A DNA stretch of 64,000 nucleotides from Bacteriovoracaceae bacterium. GTDB taxonomy: Bacteria; Bdellovibrionota; Bacteriovoracia; Bacteriovoracales; Bacteriovoracaceae. Below the pieces are notes generated by a model. The model had not been told where the DNA came from and ran no database searches. It saw nothing but the letters and a program-made list of their open reading frames with translations. Below, piece after piece: positions 34,814-43,401 of the stretch. The stretch lies in contig JAHDBN010000007.1 of assembly GCA_020630335.1 (NCBI GenBank), positions 1-64,000 on the forward strand, in the 5' to 3' direction. The position numbers and the translations under genes are program-made. How positions within the stretch are numbered: position 1 is the stretch's first letter; every line of letters starts with the position of its first letter.

Positions 34814-37231
34814 ATGTCTGATACAGATACCAAAAAGAGTTTTCCATTACTACCTTTAAGAGATGTAATTATCTTTCCACATATGGTTGTACCTTTGTTT
34901 GTAGGAAGAGAAAAGTCTATTGCAGCATTAGAGGCAGCATCAAAATCTGGAAATGAATTATTTTTAGTTACTCAAAAAGATGCTTCAGTCTTAAACCCTG
35001 AACGAGATGATGTTTTTACTATCGGAACTGTAGTGAATGTTATTCAGATGTTAAGACTTCCTGATAATACAGTGAAAGTTTTAATTGAAGGTAAGTATAG
35101 AGCTAAGATTCAAGACTTTAAAAATACGGCTCAAGGTTATACGGCTGAAATTTTAAAGTGTGAAGATGAATCAAACAATGAAACAGATCTTCAGGCAACT
35201 ATTAGATCAGTTAAAACTGTCTTTGAAAAATATGTAAAACTCAATAAAAGAATTCCTCCTGAACTTTTAATGAGTATTTCATCAATTGAAGATGGATCAA
35301 GGTTAGCAGATATTATTGTTGCTCACTTAACGATGAAAATTCAAGAGAAGCAAGAAATTTTAGATGCAATAGTTGTAGAGGACAGACTCCAAAAACTTCT
35401 TGGGAAAATGCAGGCAGAGATTGAAATTATTAATGTTGAGAAAAAAATTAGATCTAGAGTTAAGTCTCAGATGGAGAGATCTCAAAAAGAGTATTATCTA
35501 AACGAGCAGATCAATGCAATTCAAAAAGAGCTTGGTAATAAAGATGATGGCAAGAGTGATCTTAATGATATGAAAGCTAAGCTTGAGAATAAGAAAATGC
35601 CTCAAGAAGCTAGAGAGAGAGTGGAGAAAGAATTAAGAAGATTAAAGTCAATGTCTCCAATGTCTGCTGAATCAGCGGTTGTGCGAAACTACATAGATTG
35701 GATGCTTAATATCCCATGGCTTGAGTATACCGAAGAAGATCATGATGTTGTAAGAGCAAGAGAAATTCTTGATGAAGAACATTATGGATTAAAAGATGTA
35801 AAAGAAAGAATTATTGAATATTTATCTGTTAAGAAGTTAGCAGGTAAAGAATCTAAGGGAGTAATTCTTTGTTTGGCAGGTCCTCCAGGTGTAGGGAAAA
35901 CATCTATTGTTAGATCACTTGCAAACTCTATGAATAGAAATTTTGTTAGAATTTCTCTTGGTGGAGTTAGAGATGAAGCTGAAATAAGAGGACATAGAAG
36001 AACTTATGTCGGAGCAATGCCAGGTAAAATTATTCAGGCCCTGAAAAAAGCAAAATCTAGCAATCCTGTAATTTTATTAGATGAAATTGATAAAATGAGT
36101 AGTGATTTTAGGGGTGATCCAAGTTCTGCGATGTTAGAAGTTTTAGATCCTGAACAGAATGTAAACTTTGCGGATCATTATATTGAATTAGAGTACGATC
36201 TTTCCAATGTCATGTTTATTATGACTGCAAATGATGTTTCTAAAATCCCAGGCCCTCTAAGAGATAGAATGGAAATGATTGATATTCCAGGATATACACC
36301 TTTAGAAAAGCAACAAATTGCTAAAAGTTACTTACTAAAAAAGGCTGCAAAGCATAACGGCCTTAAAGATTATACGATTAATATGAGTGATAGTGCTTTT
36401 ATGAAAGTCATCACTGGTTATACAAGAGAAGCAGGAGTTAGAGATCTTGAAAGAAAGATGAATACAATTGCTAGAAAAATTGCAACTGAAGTAGTTGAAA
36501 AAGAAATTAGTTCTGATAAGAAATTTTCAATTAGTGAAAAATCAGTTGAAAAACATTTAGGTCCGGTGAGATTTGACTCTGAAGATCTTGATGTAAATAG
36601 AACAGTTGTGGGATTAGTTAATGGTTTAGCTTGGACTCCAGTTGGAGGATCTGTTTTAAACGTTGAAGTAATTACAGTTCCTGGTAATGGAAAATTACAA
36701 GTCACAGGAAAGCTTGGAGACGTCATGCAAGAATCTGCGAAAGCAGCTCTTAGTTATGTAAGATCAATTAGTTCTCAACTTGGAATTGATCATACTTGGT
36801 ATGAGAAAAATGATATTCATATTCATGTGCCAGAAGGTGCTACACCAAAAGATGGGCCTAGTGCAGGCATAACGATTGCAACGGCTTTAACTTCAGCAAT
36901 AACTGGAATAGGTGTAAAGCAAAGTGTTGCCATGACTGGTGAAATTACATTAAGAGGGAGAGTTCTTCCAATTGGTGGGTTAAAAGAAAAACTCTTAGCA
37001 GCTAAGCAGGCTGGAGTTACTACAATAATGATTCCATTTAAAAATGCTAAAGATTTAGTAAAGATTCCTGATGAGATCAAAAGTGGATTAGAAATTAATC
37101 CAGTAGAGAGCTGTGAGGAAGTATTAAAGGTAGCGTTAGATCTTAATAAACCAGAAGAATTCATGAGAGTTGTAGGGCAATTAAAGGTCATAGATGGACA
37201 ATCAGAAGAATTAAAGCAAGTGGCTAATTAA
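34814..37231 (+). CDS. lon: ATP-dependent protease Lon
   Basis: This 805-residue LonA has an N-terminal substrate domain (PLLPLRDVIIFPHMVVPL), a coiled middle, AAA+ Walker A LAGPPGVGKTS near residue 358 and Walker B PVILLDEIDKM. The Ser-Lys protease domain has its Ser in PKDGPSAGI and its Lys in LKEKLLAAKQAG. It degrades misfolded and regulatory proteins. AAGGAGGAG upstream gives a strong ribosome site. The 150-bp gap from clpX with a hairpin suggests separate control. Confidence 0.97.
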   Translation: MSDTDTKKSFPLLPLRDVIIFPHMVVPLFVGREKSIAALEAASKSGNELFLVTQKDASVLNPERDDVFTIGTVVNVIQMLRLPDNTVKVLIEGKYRAKIQDFKNTAQGYTAEILKCEDESNNETDLQATIRSVKTVFEKYVKLNKRIPPELLMSISSIEDGSRLADIIVAHLTMKIQEKQEILDAIVVEDRLQKLLGKMQAEIEIINVEKKIRSRVKSQMERSQKEYYLNEQINAIQKELGNKDDGKSDLNDMKAKLENKKMPQEARERVEKELRRLKSMSPMSAESAVVRNYIDWMLNIPWLEYTEEDHDVVRAREILDEEHYGLKDVKERIIEYLSVKKLAGKESKGVILCLAGPPGVGKTSIVRSLANSMNRNFVRISLGGVRDEAEIRGHRRTYVGAMPGKIIQALKKAKSSNPVILLDEIDKMSSDFRGDPSSAMLEVLDPEQNVNFADHYIELEYDLSNVMFIMTANDVSKIPGPLRDRMEMIDIPGYTPLEKQQIAKSYLLKKAAKHNGLKDYTINMSDSAFMKVITGYTREAGVRDLERKMNTIARKIATEVVEKEISSDKKFSISEKSVEKHLGPVRFDSEDLDVNRTVVGLVNGLAWTPVGGSVLNVEVITVPGNGKLQVTGKLGDVMQESAKAALSYVRSISSQLGIDHTWYEKNDIHIHVPEGATPKDGPSAGITIATALTSAITGIGVKQSVAMTGEITLRGRVLPIGGLKEKLLAAKQAGVTTIMIPFKNAKDLVKIPDEIKSGLEINPVESCEEVLKVALDLNKPEEFMRVVGQLKVIDGQSEELKQVAN

Positions 37232-37278
37232 GCCTTCCTTGCATCTCTATAGGTATCTAGGTGTTGTTGATTAATCAA

Positions 37279-37307
37279 TTGACAGCACCAGATCAATTTC
37301 ATAAAGT
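37279..37307 (+). promoter_or_regulatory. promoter of tRNA-Val
   Basis: TTGACA (37279-37284), a 17-base spacer and TAAAGT (37302-37307) lie about 48 bases before the tRNA. The -35 is inside an imperfect inverted repeat (37260-37289, GGTG...CACC) that may also help end lon transcription. Confidence 0.55.
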
Positions 37308-37355
37308 ATTTATCAATCAAAAACTCCTGCATCTCAAACAGAGTTACTTATAGAT

Positions 37356-37431
37356 GGGCGTTTAGCTCAGCTGGGAGAGCGCTACCCTTACAAGGTAGAT
37401 GTCGGCGGTTCGATCCCGTCAACGCCCACCA
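37356..37431 (+). tRNA. tRNA-Val (anticodon TAC)
   Basis: A 76-base cloverleaf is present. The acceptor GGGCGTT pairs with AACGCCC, the D arm is GCTCAGCTGGGAGAGC, and the anticodon loop CTTACAA carries TAC. The T arm is GGCGGTTCGATCCCGTC, and the CCA end is encoded. Confidence 0.96.
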
Positions 37432-37471
37432 TCTATTATCTTCGTTTTCACTTTTAGTATAAAATAAATAT

Positions 37472-38413
37472 ATGAAAAGATGTTTGCTTATATTTTTATT
37501 AATTTCTTGTTCTTTATTTGAAAAGGGTACCAGGAGAATTAGTAGCGAAAATTCCTTCCAAGCATTACAGGCTCTTTCTGAACATATAGAAGAATTATCA
37601 ATCGATGAAAAAATCAGTTACTTGCATGAAGTAGAGCAATACACTATTTATTCAAAAGATAGTATTTCAACTCAAAAAAAAGCACGTCCTCTTTTTATAA
37701 AAATTTTTAAGAAATTACGCCAAGAAAGTAATGATTTACTTGTGAGAAAAAATATAATTACAAAAGCAAGGTACGAAGAAAATGAATATGGTCAGCTGAG
37801 AAACCTTGATCTTCCTAATAACATTAAGTATGCAAGTCGGTATAACGGAGACCCTCAAAAAAAAGAAGTGGAAAGTCTCTTAAAGCAAAGTTTTGAGAAA
37901 AATACATTCTTAGATGCTTTTAATTCAGAAAAAGAAAATTGCAAAACCTACAAACATTTATATCTAAATGATGCAATTGAAGTTCTTTTGCTTTCCTCCA
38001 GTTTTTCCTATAATAAATTTTCAGATTTAATTGAAGCTGAACATCTCTCCCCCTCACTGGAAGATAAAAAAAACTTTTTTATTGATGTGCAAAGAGGAGC
38101 ATGGGCATTTAGAAGATTGAGTGCACTATCAAAAGATCAAAAATTAGAAAGTTGTAGGGTTGAAGAGAGAGTGTTACAGAACGAAGCCCAATTAAGGTTT
38201 GATTATCTTTTTAACTACGATTTAGTAAAGAAAAGACCATTGGGGTTTGCAATAGGAATGTGTGGTAGACCCATGAACTCACATTATATTGATCCCTTAA
38301 TCGAGTCGAAAAAAAGAGAGTTCCCGACAGTTTGGGACCAAGATAGACTCCAGTCATTTGAACGATTAAAAGATCAATTAGATTTTCTAATTACTCCCGA
38401 GGTTAATAATTAA
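37472..38413 (+). CDS. uncharacterised lipoprotein
   Basis: This 313-residue protein has a signal peptide ending in lipobox LISC (Cys13), then a helix-rich, charged region without recognised domains. It has no Shine-Dalgarno, and TATAAA lies eight bases before the ATG, so the mRNA may be nearly leaderless. It follows tRNA-Val. Function is unknown. Confidence 0.7.
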   Translation: MKRCLLIFLLISCSLFEKGTRRISSENSFQALQALSEHIEELSIDEKISYLHEVEQYTIYSKDSISTQKKARPLFIKIFKKLRQESNDLLVRKNIITKARYEENEYGQLRNLDLPNNIKYASRYNGDPQKKEVESLLKQSFEKNTFLDAFNSEKENCKTYKHLYLNDAIEVLLLSSSFSYNKFSDLIEAEHLSPSLEDKKNFFIDVQRGAWAFRRLSALSKDQKLESCRVEERVLQNEAQLRFDYLFNYDLVKKRPLGFAIGMCGRPMNSHYIDPLIESKKREFPTVWDQDRLQSFERLKDQLDFLITPEVNN

Positions 38414-38478
38414 ATGAAAACAAACCTAGTAATTTTTAATTGTTGCAATCTTTAATTTCAGTAAAAAAATCATCTAAA

Positions 38479-38506
38479 TGGCCAAGATCATTTCTAAAAG
38501 TATAAT
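38479..38506 (+). promoter_or_regulatory. promoter of K+ channel gene, leaderless type
   Basis: TGGCCA, a 16-base spacer and a perfect TATAAT (38501-38506) are followed by only six bases before the ATG at 38513. Transcription would begin at or next to the start codon. Confidence 0.55.
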
Positions 38507-38512
38507 TTAATA

Positions 38513-39253
38513 ATGAAATTAAAAAGAAAGCTTAATGAAATTATATTTGGAACAGATACTAAAGCAGGGAGAATTTTTGACATTGCTTTAATATGGTTGA
38601 TCATTATTAGCATTGTTTCTGTAATGCTTGAAAGTGTTGAAGAGATTAATAATAAATATTTTTTTATTCTTTCTCCTCTAGAGTGGTTACTAACTATCAT
38701 CTTTAGTTTGGAATACTTCTTACGTATTTTTATTAGCCCTAGGCCTTTAAAGTATATTTTCAGTTTTTTTGGACTAGTAGATCTGTTTTCAGTACTTCCA
38801 AGTTATATTGCTTTATTTTTCCCTGGACTTCAAAGTCTTCTAATAATTAGGGCATTAAGATTGGTAAGAATATTCAGAATTTTGAAATTATCACGTTACA
38901 GTGATGCTGGTAAATTGATACTCTCATCCTTGAGAGCAAGTCATGCAAAAATTACAGTTTTCTTATTAACAATTATTACTATTTCCATTGTTTTTGGAAC
39001 GATAATGTACCTCCTTGAAGGTAAGGAAAGTGGTTTTACGAGTATTCCTAGAGGGTTTTATTGGGCGATTGTGACGATGACTACTGTTGGATTTGGAGAT
39101 ATAGTTCCCAAATCAACATTGGGTCAATTTCTTTCAGCAATACTAATGGTTCTTGGTTATGCCGTTATTGCTGTACCTACTGGGATAGTGACTATTGAAA
39201 TGGCAAATCAGAAGAATTCTAAAGAAGAAAAATGTCCTCATTGTGGGAAATGA
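38513..39253 (+). CDS. voltage-gated-type potassium channel
   Basis: This 246-residue six-helix channel has an S4-like segment RALRLVRIFRILKLSRY near residue 118, with arginines at three-residue spacing. The pore loop holds the selectivity filter TTVGFGDIVP near residue 185, and S6 follows. The filter has Phe in place of the more common Tyr, as in many bacterial channels. The protein ends in CPHCGK, a single CxxC that could bind zinc across subunits. There is no Shine-Dalgarno. It likely sets membrane potential or K+ efflux. Confidence 0.9.
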   Translation: MKLKRKLNEIIFGTDTKAGRIFDIALIWLIIISIVSVMLESVEEINNKYFFILSPLEWLLTIIFSLEYFLRIFISPRPLKYIFSFFGLVDLFSVLPSYIALFFPGLQSLLIIRALRLVRIFRILKLSRYSDAGKLILSSLRASHAKITVFLLTIITISIVFGTIMYLLEGKESGFTSIPRGFYWAIVTMTTVGFGDIVPKSTLGQFLSAILMVLGYAVIAVPTGIVTIEMANQKNSKEEKCPHCGK

Positions 39254-39370
39254 AGAGAATCAAGCTTTCTTTTAGAAAAAAAGACAAAGAGTAATTGTAT
39301 AGAAAATAGTCACTCTATAATAAAGAACACACTTCTACATATAAATCATCTTGTACATTAAGATGATATT

Positions 39371-41305
39371 ATGAAGATAGTATTGCTTTTAATTTCATTA
39401 AACTTATTTTCACAAACAGATCCGCTCGCAGAGAGGAAAAAATTTGATAAAGCTTGGATCTTTAAAGACTTTTCATCAATCTTAGAAAAAGATTTTGATA
39501 TTTCTCCAGAATATTCAAAAAAAAATCTAACAAAATTAAAAGCAATATATTTTAAAAAGCAAAGAAATCTCACAGAAGCTACTTCCAAGAAAGAAAAAAA
39601 ACTTGCAAAGAAGATGCTGCCTTTTGTTGAGAAAGCACTAGAATTTTTAAATGAAGATCATCCTCATTCTTACAAAATGGCCATAAGGATTTTATATTCT
39701 CTAGAATCAGAAGTGAGAGAAGCAGATTATTATGAGGGTTTTTTTGGTAAAATGAAAATGGTTGAAAAGGTGAAGAATGTTAATGCTCACATTGATCTTA
39801 GAGATCTAAAAAAGGGGATTACCTCTAAAGATGAAGCCCTTAATCTTGAAAAAGAAATAACGAGTACGAAGAAATCTATTAAGAAAATAGCCAAACTAGA
39901 CATCTCAGAAAATCATCCTAAATGGTTTCAAGAAAAAAGAAAAAAAGATGGAAAGAAATATTGGGAAAAAATTGAAGGATGGATTAATAAAAAAGTCTCT
40001 GAGAAGTTAGAGGAGGAGTCAGATAAGTCATTTAATTATAAATTACAGAAAAGTTTTAGAACGGTTATTTATGATAAAATGAAAACCAATGATTCTAGTC
40101 CAAAGCTTAAGGTTAAAGATTTATACGGACAAAAATGGAAATTAAAAGTAGGAGATGAGGTCCACACAGAACCAGTTTTAAATAGGCTTTACGTATTATT
40201 AGGTGCTAAGTTTACGGATCTAGTCTACGCAGGAACTATTACAAATAAGAAAACAGTTACTCTAATACTTGGTGGAGAAGATTCAGATTCATTTGATTGT
40301 AAGAAAATATCTACTCTTGTTGAATTAAAAAAATGTTTTATTAAAGGATATTTTAAATTCAAAATGGATGACTATATTTTAAATAAAGGAATTATCACTA
40401 AAGAAAATTATAAAGAAGTTTTTCATTATGAATCTCTTAAAGGGCAAAAAAGAATAAAAAAGAAGTATATTGGAAGAGAGTTTGTAACTTTAAGAGAAGC
40501 ATCAGCTGAGTATAGAGATTATCCATTACATTTTGGTGGAGCGACATCGTTAAGTGATATTGATTCAATGAGCGATAGAGTTAATCGAGCAATGATGATT
40601 TTTAATTCATGGATTTCTAATACAGATTCAAGGGATGCTAATACACGTTCATATATTTTAAAAGATTTTTTGAACAAAGGAAAAGATATATACGTAGAGG
40701 CTGATCATGATCTGGGTGCTTCATTAGGCAATCCTTTGAAGATTGGAGCTTTGAACGCATTTTCAGTTTTGGATGATTTTGTCGGAGGAAAGAAGAATAA
40801 GAAGATAATCTTTAAAGATCATCTTGTTCATAAACCAAGATCATGGTCTAAGACAACAGTTGCTGATGCTATTTGGATGTTATCTAAGATAAGTAAATTG
40901 AAAGATGATAATCTAAAATGGGCCATCTCGCATTCTGGATGGCCTAATTTTATGCAAGAAATTTTATATACTAAATTATTATCAAGATTTAATTCTATGA
41001 TCTCTTATTTTGATTTAGAGCATTTAAAAAAAGAAGTCCATTCTTTAAAGATTTCACTTCCTGTGTCAGAAGCCCAAGCGAAAAAGTTTAATATACCCAA
41101 AGAGGAATTTTATAAATATCTGTCTAGTTCACCTTTTAATACTGGCGAGCTTGATTTGGTTGTTAATAAGACACTTATTCAAAAATGTAATAAATCTTTT
41201 TGGATACATTTTCTTGAAACTTATTCACACCCTTCAGGACTTCAAAGGAGAACAAGGCGTGTCGAAGATGATCAATCTCTTCCTAAATGTAAATTAAAAA
41301 GATAA
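39371..41305 (+). CDS. large exported protein with possible kinase-like fold
   Basis: This 644-residue protein has a signal peptide (MKIVLLLISLNLFSQ). Residues 20-230 are lysine-rich and helical. Later come YAGTI, SNTDSRDANTRSY (about 415-427) and EADHDLGASLGN (about 441-452). An Asn-rich loop followed by D-x-D-L-G resembles the catalytic and metal-binding loops of CotH/HipA-type atypical kinases. This is a motif-level resemblance only. TAAGAT lies six bases before the ATG and no Shine-Dalgarno is present. Function is unknown. Confidence 0.6.
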   Translation: MKIVLLLISLNLFSQTDPLAERKKFDKAWIFKDFSSILEKDFDISPEYSKKNLTKLKAIYFKKQRNLTEATSKKEKKLAKKMLPFVEKALEFLNEDHPHSYKMAIRILYSLESEVREADYYEGFFGKMKMVEKVKNVNAHIDLRDLKKGITSKDEALNLEKEITSTKKSIKKIAKLDISENHPKWFQEKRKKDGKKYWEKIEGWINKKVSEKLEEESDKSFNYKLQKSFRTVIYDKMKTNDSSPKLKVKDLYGQKWKLKVGDEVHTEPVLNRLYVLLGAKFTDLVYAGTITNKKTVTLILGGEDSDSFDCKKISTLVELKKCFIKGYFKFKMDDYILNKGIITKENYKEVFHYESLKGQKRIKKKYIGREFVTLREASAEYRDYPLHFGGATSLSDIDSMSDRVNRAMMIFNSWISNTDSRDANTRSYILKDFLNKGKDIYVEADHDLGASLGNPLKIGALNAFSVLDDFVGGKKNKKIIFKDHLVHKPRSWSKTTVADAIWMLSKISKLKDDNLKWAISHSGWPNFMQEILYTKLLSRFNSMISYFDLEHLKKEVHSLKISLPVSEAQAKKFNIPKEEFYKYLSSSPFNTGELDLVVNKTLIQKCNKSFWIHFLETYSHPSGLQRRTRRVEDDQSLPKCKLKR

Positions 41306-41379
41306 AGTTGCTCTCAATGTATAAATGATGGGTATTTTTACTCTAAAAGCCCTGATTGCCTAGGGATCTACTAATTAGC

Positions 41380-41408
41380 TTGAACATTTTTTTCTAATCG
41401 ATTAGAAG
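41380..41408 (+). promoter_or_regulatory. leaderless-type promoter
   Basis: TTGAAC (41380-41385), a 17-base spacer and TAGAAG (41403-41408) stand five bases before the ATG at 41414. The same -10, spacer and gap occur before the gene at 43402. Confidence 0.55.
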
Positions 41409-41413
41409 TAGAT

Positions 41414-41896
41414 ATGAAAAAAATAATTATCTTTTTGCTCTTTCATTTCATTTCTTATGGACAAGTTATTATGTTTCAAGATCCTTGTTCTGGAAAAACT
41501 CTTATAAAAGAAGAGGTGAAAAAAAAATATGAAAATTATAGTGTTGGTGATTTAACGATTGAAGTTTTAGATGAACATATGATCAAGTATAAAGGATCTG
41601 AAAAATCAATGATTCAAATATTTGGCTCTCCAATAGGGGATAAAGCATTTAAAATAGTAGACGATGAAACACTCCTAGCTTTTGGATGGTGTTATTCGAT
41701 TGATGGAGTTATTCCTGATAAGTATCCTGATGAAGTTTTGGTGAGTAAGAAAATTAAAAAGATTCGGTGGTTTTATGGATCTTCAAAAAACTATAAAAAC
41801 AAATGGGTTGATATGTGTAAATTTGCTTACAATCTTTCTTCTGATCTTAATCCTGCATGTGAAAAACCATTAGACGAATCTTTATCTAAAGATTAA
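41414..41896 (+). CDS. small exported protein of unknown function
   Basis: This 160-residue protein has a signal peptide ending near residue 17 (FISYGQ). The mature part is a mixed alpha/beta region with four cysteines (early DPCSG, central GWCYS, later DMCKF and NPACEK), so disulfides are likely outside the cytoplasm. It lies nine bases before the next small exported protein and may be cotranscribed with it. No family is recognised. Confidence 0.65.
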   Translation: MKKIIIFLLFHFISYGQVIMFQDPCSGKTLIKEEVKKKYENYSVGDLTIEVLDEHMIKYKGSEKSMIQIFGSPIGDKAFKIVDDETLLAFGWCYSIDGVIPDKYPDEVLVSKKIKKIRWFYGSSKNYKNKWVDMCKFAYNLSSDLNPACEKPLDESLSKD

Positions 41897-41905
41897 GATT
41901 TCGTT

Positions 41906-42280
41906 ATGAAAATACTATTATTCTTATTCATTTCTTTATCAAGTTTTTCTAATGTTTTAAATTGGGATGATCTAAAGATTAATGAATCTTATGTTCTTAG
42001 TGAAAAGCTAAAATTTGAAAAAGAAAAGTTTGTATTAGATGAAGAAGAACCAGTCTTTCTTACTAGTATAACGACTTTAGGCATGATTAATGTTACAGTT
42101 TTTAGATTTGAATTAGAAACTTGCTATAAAAAAGATTATGATTCGGAAATCTATATGACTTCACTTTATGAAGATCCTAGAAATATAGAAGAACTAGGTT
42201 ATGCTATTCATGATAGTTGCAACTTAGATCTTATGATTGAAACTGTAGATTTTTATCAAAATAGTATTTTAGAAAAATAA
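41906..42280 (+). CDS. small exported protein of unknown function
   Basis: This 124-residue protein has a signal peptide (MKILLFLFISLSSFS) and a mature acidic part with two cysteines (ETCYKK and DSCNLD). TAAGAT lies six bases before the ATG and no Shine-Dalgarno is seen. The stop lies four bases from the end of the convergent lipoprotein gene. Confidence 0.6.
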   Translation: MKILLFLFISLSSFSNVLNWDDLKINESYVLSEKLKFEKEKFVLDEEEPVFLTSITTLGMINVTVFRFELETCYKKDYDSEIYMTSLYEDPRNIEELGYAIHDSCNLDLMIETVDFYQNSILEK

Positions 42281-42284
42281 AAAA

Positions 42285-42827
42285 TTACTTTTCTTCTAAA
42301 GTCATCCAAAATGAAGCGTTCTTAAGAGCTTTAAGAAATTCACTTGTAGGTATTGTTTCATTATACAAAATAATAGGTTCAATTGCTCTTATATCAAGTG
42401 GATTCATGCCATAAGCTAAGGTTGATTGATAAAAGAATCCTTTGTTTTTCAGATAGTCTCGATCAAAAACCTGGAATAAGAAATTTGTCTTGTTCGATGA
42501 TTTTTTAATTTCAGAAATCATAAACGTGTTTTGAATTTCATCATAAAATTCAGCATAGAGCTTTCCGTTTACTTTGCAAGTAAGAACTTGGTGAGCTTCT
42601 TCTTCTGCTGCAAGTTCAAATAAGCTTATTTTTCCTTTTTCTGTATTAACAATTTTATAGTTCGCGATATCTGGTTCTTCACTTTCGATATCTAATATTC
42701 TTCCTTCGTAAATGCCATCTTCAAGGTTAATATTGATAGCATTTTCAGGGGTACATATTGAAACTGTGTGGACATCTACGCATGAAAAGAGGCAAGATAA
42801 GGCAACTAAAATTGTTAAATTTTTCAT
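42285..42827 (-). CDS. uncharacterised lipoprotein
   Basis: The ATG at 42827 gives signal peptide MKNLTILVALSCLFSC with lipobox LFSC and is preceded by GGAG at five bases. The frame is open to 42902, but that start would bury the signal peptide. The mature ~165 residues are mostly strand-like, with GIYEGRILDIE near the start, and match no family I recognise. Confidence 0.7.
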   Translation of the reverse strand: MKNLTILVALSCLFSCVDVHTVSICTPENAININLEDGIYEGRILDIESEEPDIANYKIVNTEKGKISLFELAAEEEAHQVLTCKVNGKLYAEFYDEIQNTFMISEIKKSSNKTNFLFQVFDRDYLKNKGFFYQSTLAYGMNPLDIRAIEPIILYNETIPTSEFLKALKNASFWMTLEEK

Positions 42828-42902
42828 AATAACTCCAACTTTTGACGCATAGTAGTGTGAATTCAAAAAAATCTCAATCAATTGGGTATTATTTACATGC
42901 AT

Positions 42903-42930
42903 TTGAGCTACTAAATGGTTTTGATAAAAT
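42903..42930 (+). promoter_or_regulatory. possible leaderless-type promoter
   Basis: TTGAGC (42903-42908), a 16-base spacer and TAAAAT (42925-42930) end seven bases before the ATG at 42938. The -10 overlaps an alternative ATG at 42929, which argues against that earlier start. Confidence 0.4.
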
Positions 42931-42937
42931 GATGAAT

Positions 42938-43366
42938 ATGAAGTTTTTAATTCTATTTTTATTTGTCGTTTCTTGTGCTTCTGGCCCTACTAAATCAAGA
43001 GTTATAGCCTCTTTAAAAGAAGGACCGAGTTTTGCTTGTGGGAAGGTTCAATCGATCTCAGAAGGCGAATTTGAGCTTGTTGTCCATGAAAAGCTATTAA
43101 AAGCCAAGAGTGAAACGCTATTAGAAAGATCTATAAGTTCTTTAGATTACAAAGTATTAAAAAAAGAACAAGGAATAGGAAATAATCATTCGCATAGCTG
43201 TTTAGTTCACGGAGATTGTGAAGAATTTTCTGAGCAAGTACATAATGTAAAATATAAGTCAGAAAATGAAGAGAGAAAGGTTCAAGTAGCTTATATCACA
43301 GATACATTTTTATGTGTTCACCCAGCTGATAAATCTTATACGTTTTCTGTTAGAAGAGAACTATAG
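42938..43366 (+). CDS. uncharacterised lipoprotein
   Basis: The start gives MKFLILFLFVVSCASG, a signal peptide with lipobox VVSC. ATGs at 42929 and 42932 are alternatives, and the frame is open to 42842. The mature ~130 residues contain FACGKVQ, HSHSCLVHGDCEEF and FLCVHP, so several cysteines and histidines cluster and could bind metal. TTGAGC and TAAAAT lie just upstream and could drive a leaderless message. Confidence 0.6.
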   Translation: MKFLILFLFVVSCASGPTKSRVIASLKEGPSFACGKVQSISEGEFELVVHEKLLKAKSETLLERSISSLDYKVLKKEQGIGNNHSHSCLVHGDCEEFSEQVHNVKYKSENEERKVQVAYITDTFLCVHPADKSYTFSVRREL

Positions 43367-43367
43367 A

Positions 43368-43396
43368 TTGATAATTATTTAATATTTTAGTAGAAG
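43368..43396 (+). promoter_or_regulatory. leaderless-type promoter
   Basis: TTGATA (43368-43373), a 17-base spacer and TAGAAG (43391-43396) stand five bases before the ATG at 43402. It has the same -10, spacer and gap as the promoter at 41380-41408. Confidence 0.55.
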
Positions 43397-43401
43397 AGAT
43401 T

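Noticed and set aside
37260-37289. Imperfect inverted repeat after lon as a lon terminator
   Set aside because: The stem has G-T pairs, no T run follows, and it contains the -35 box of the tRNA-Val promoter, so a terminator call is not supported.
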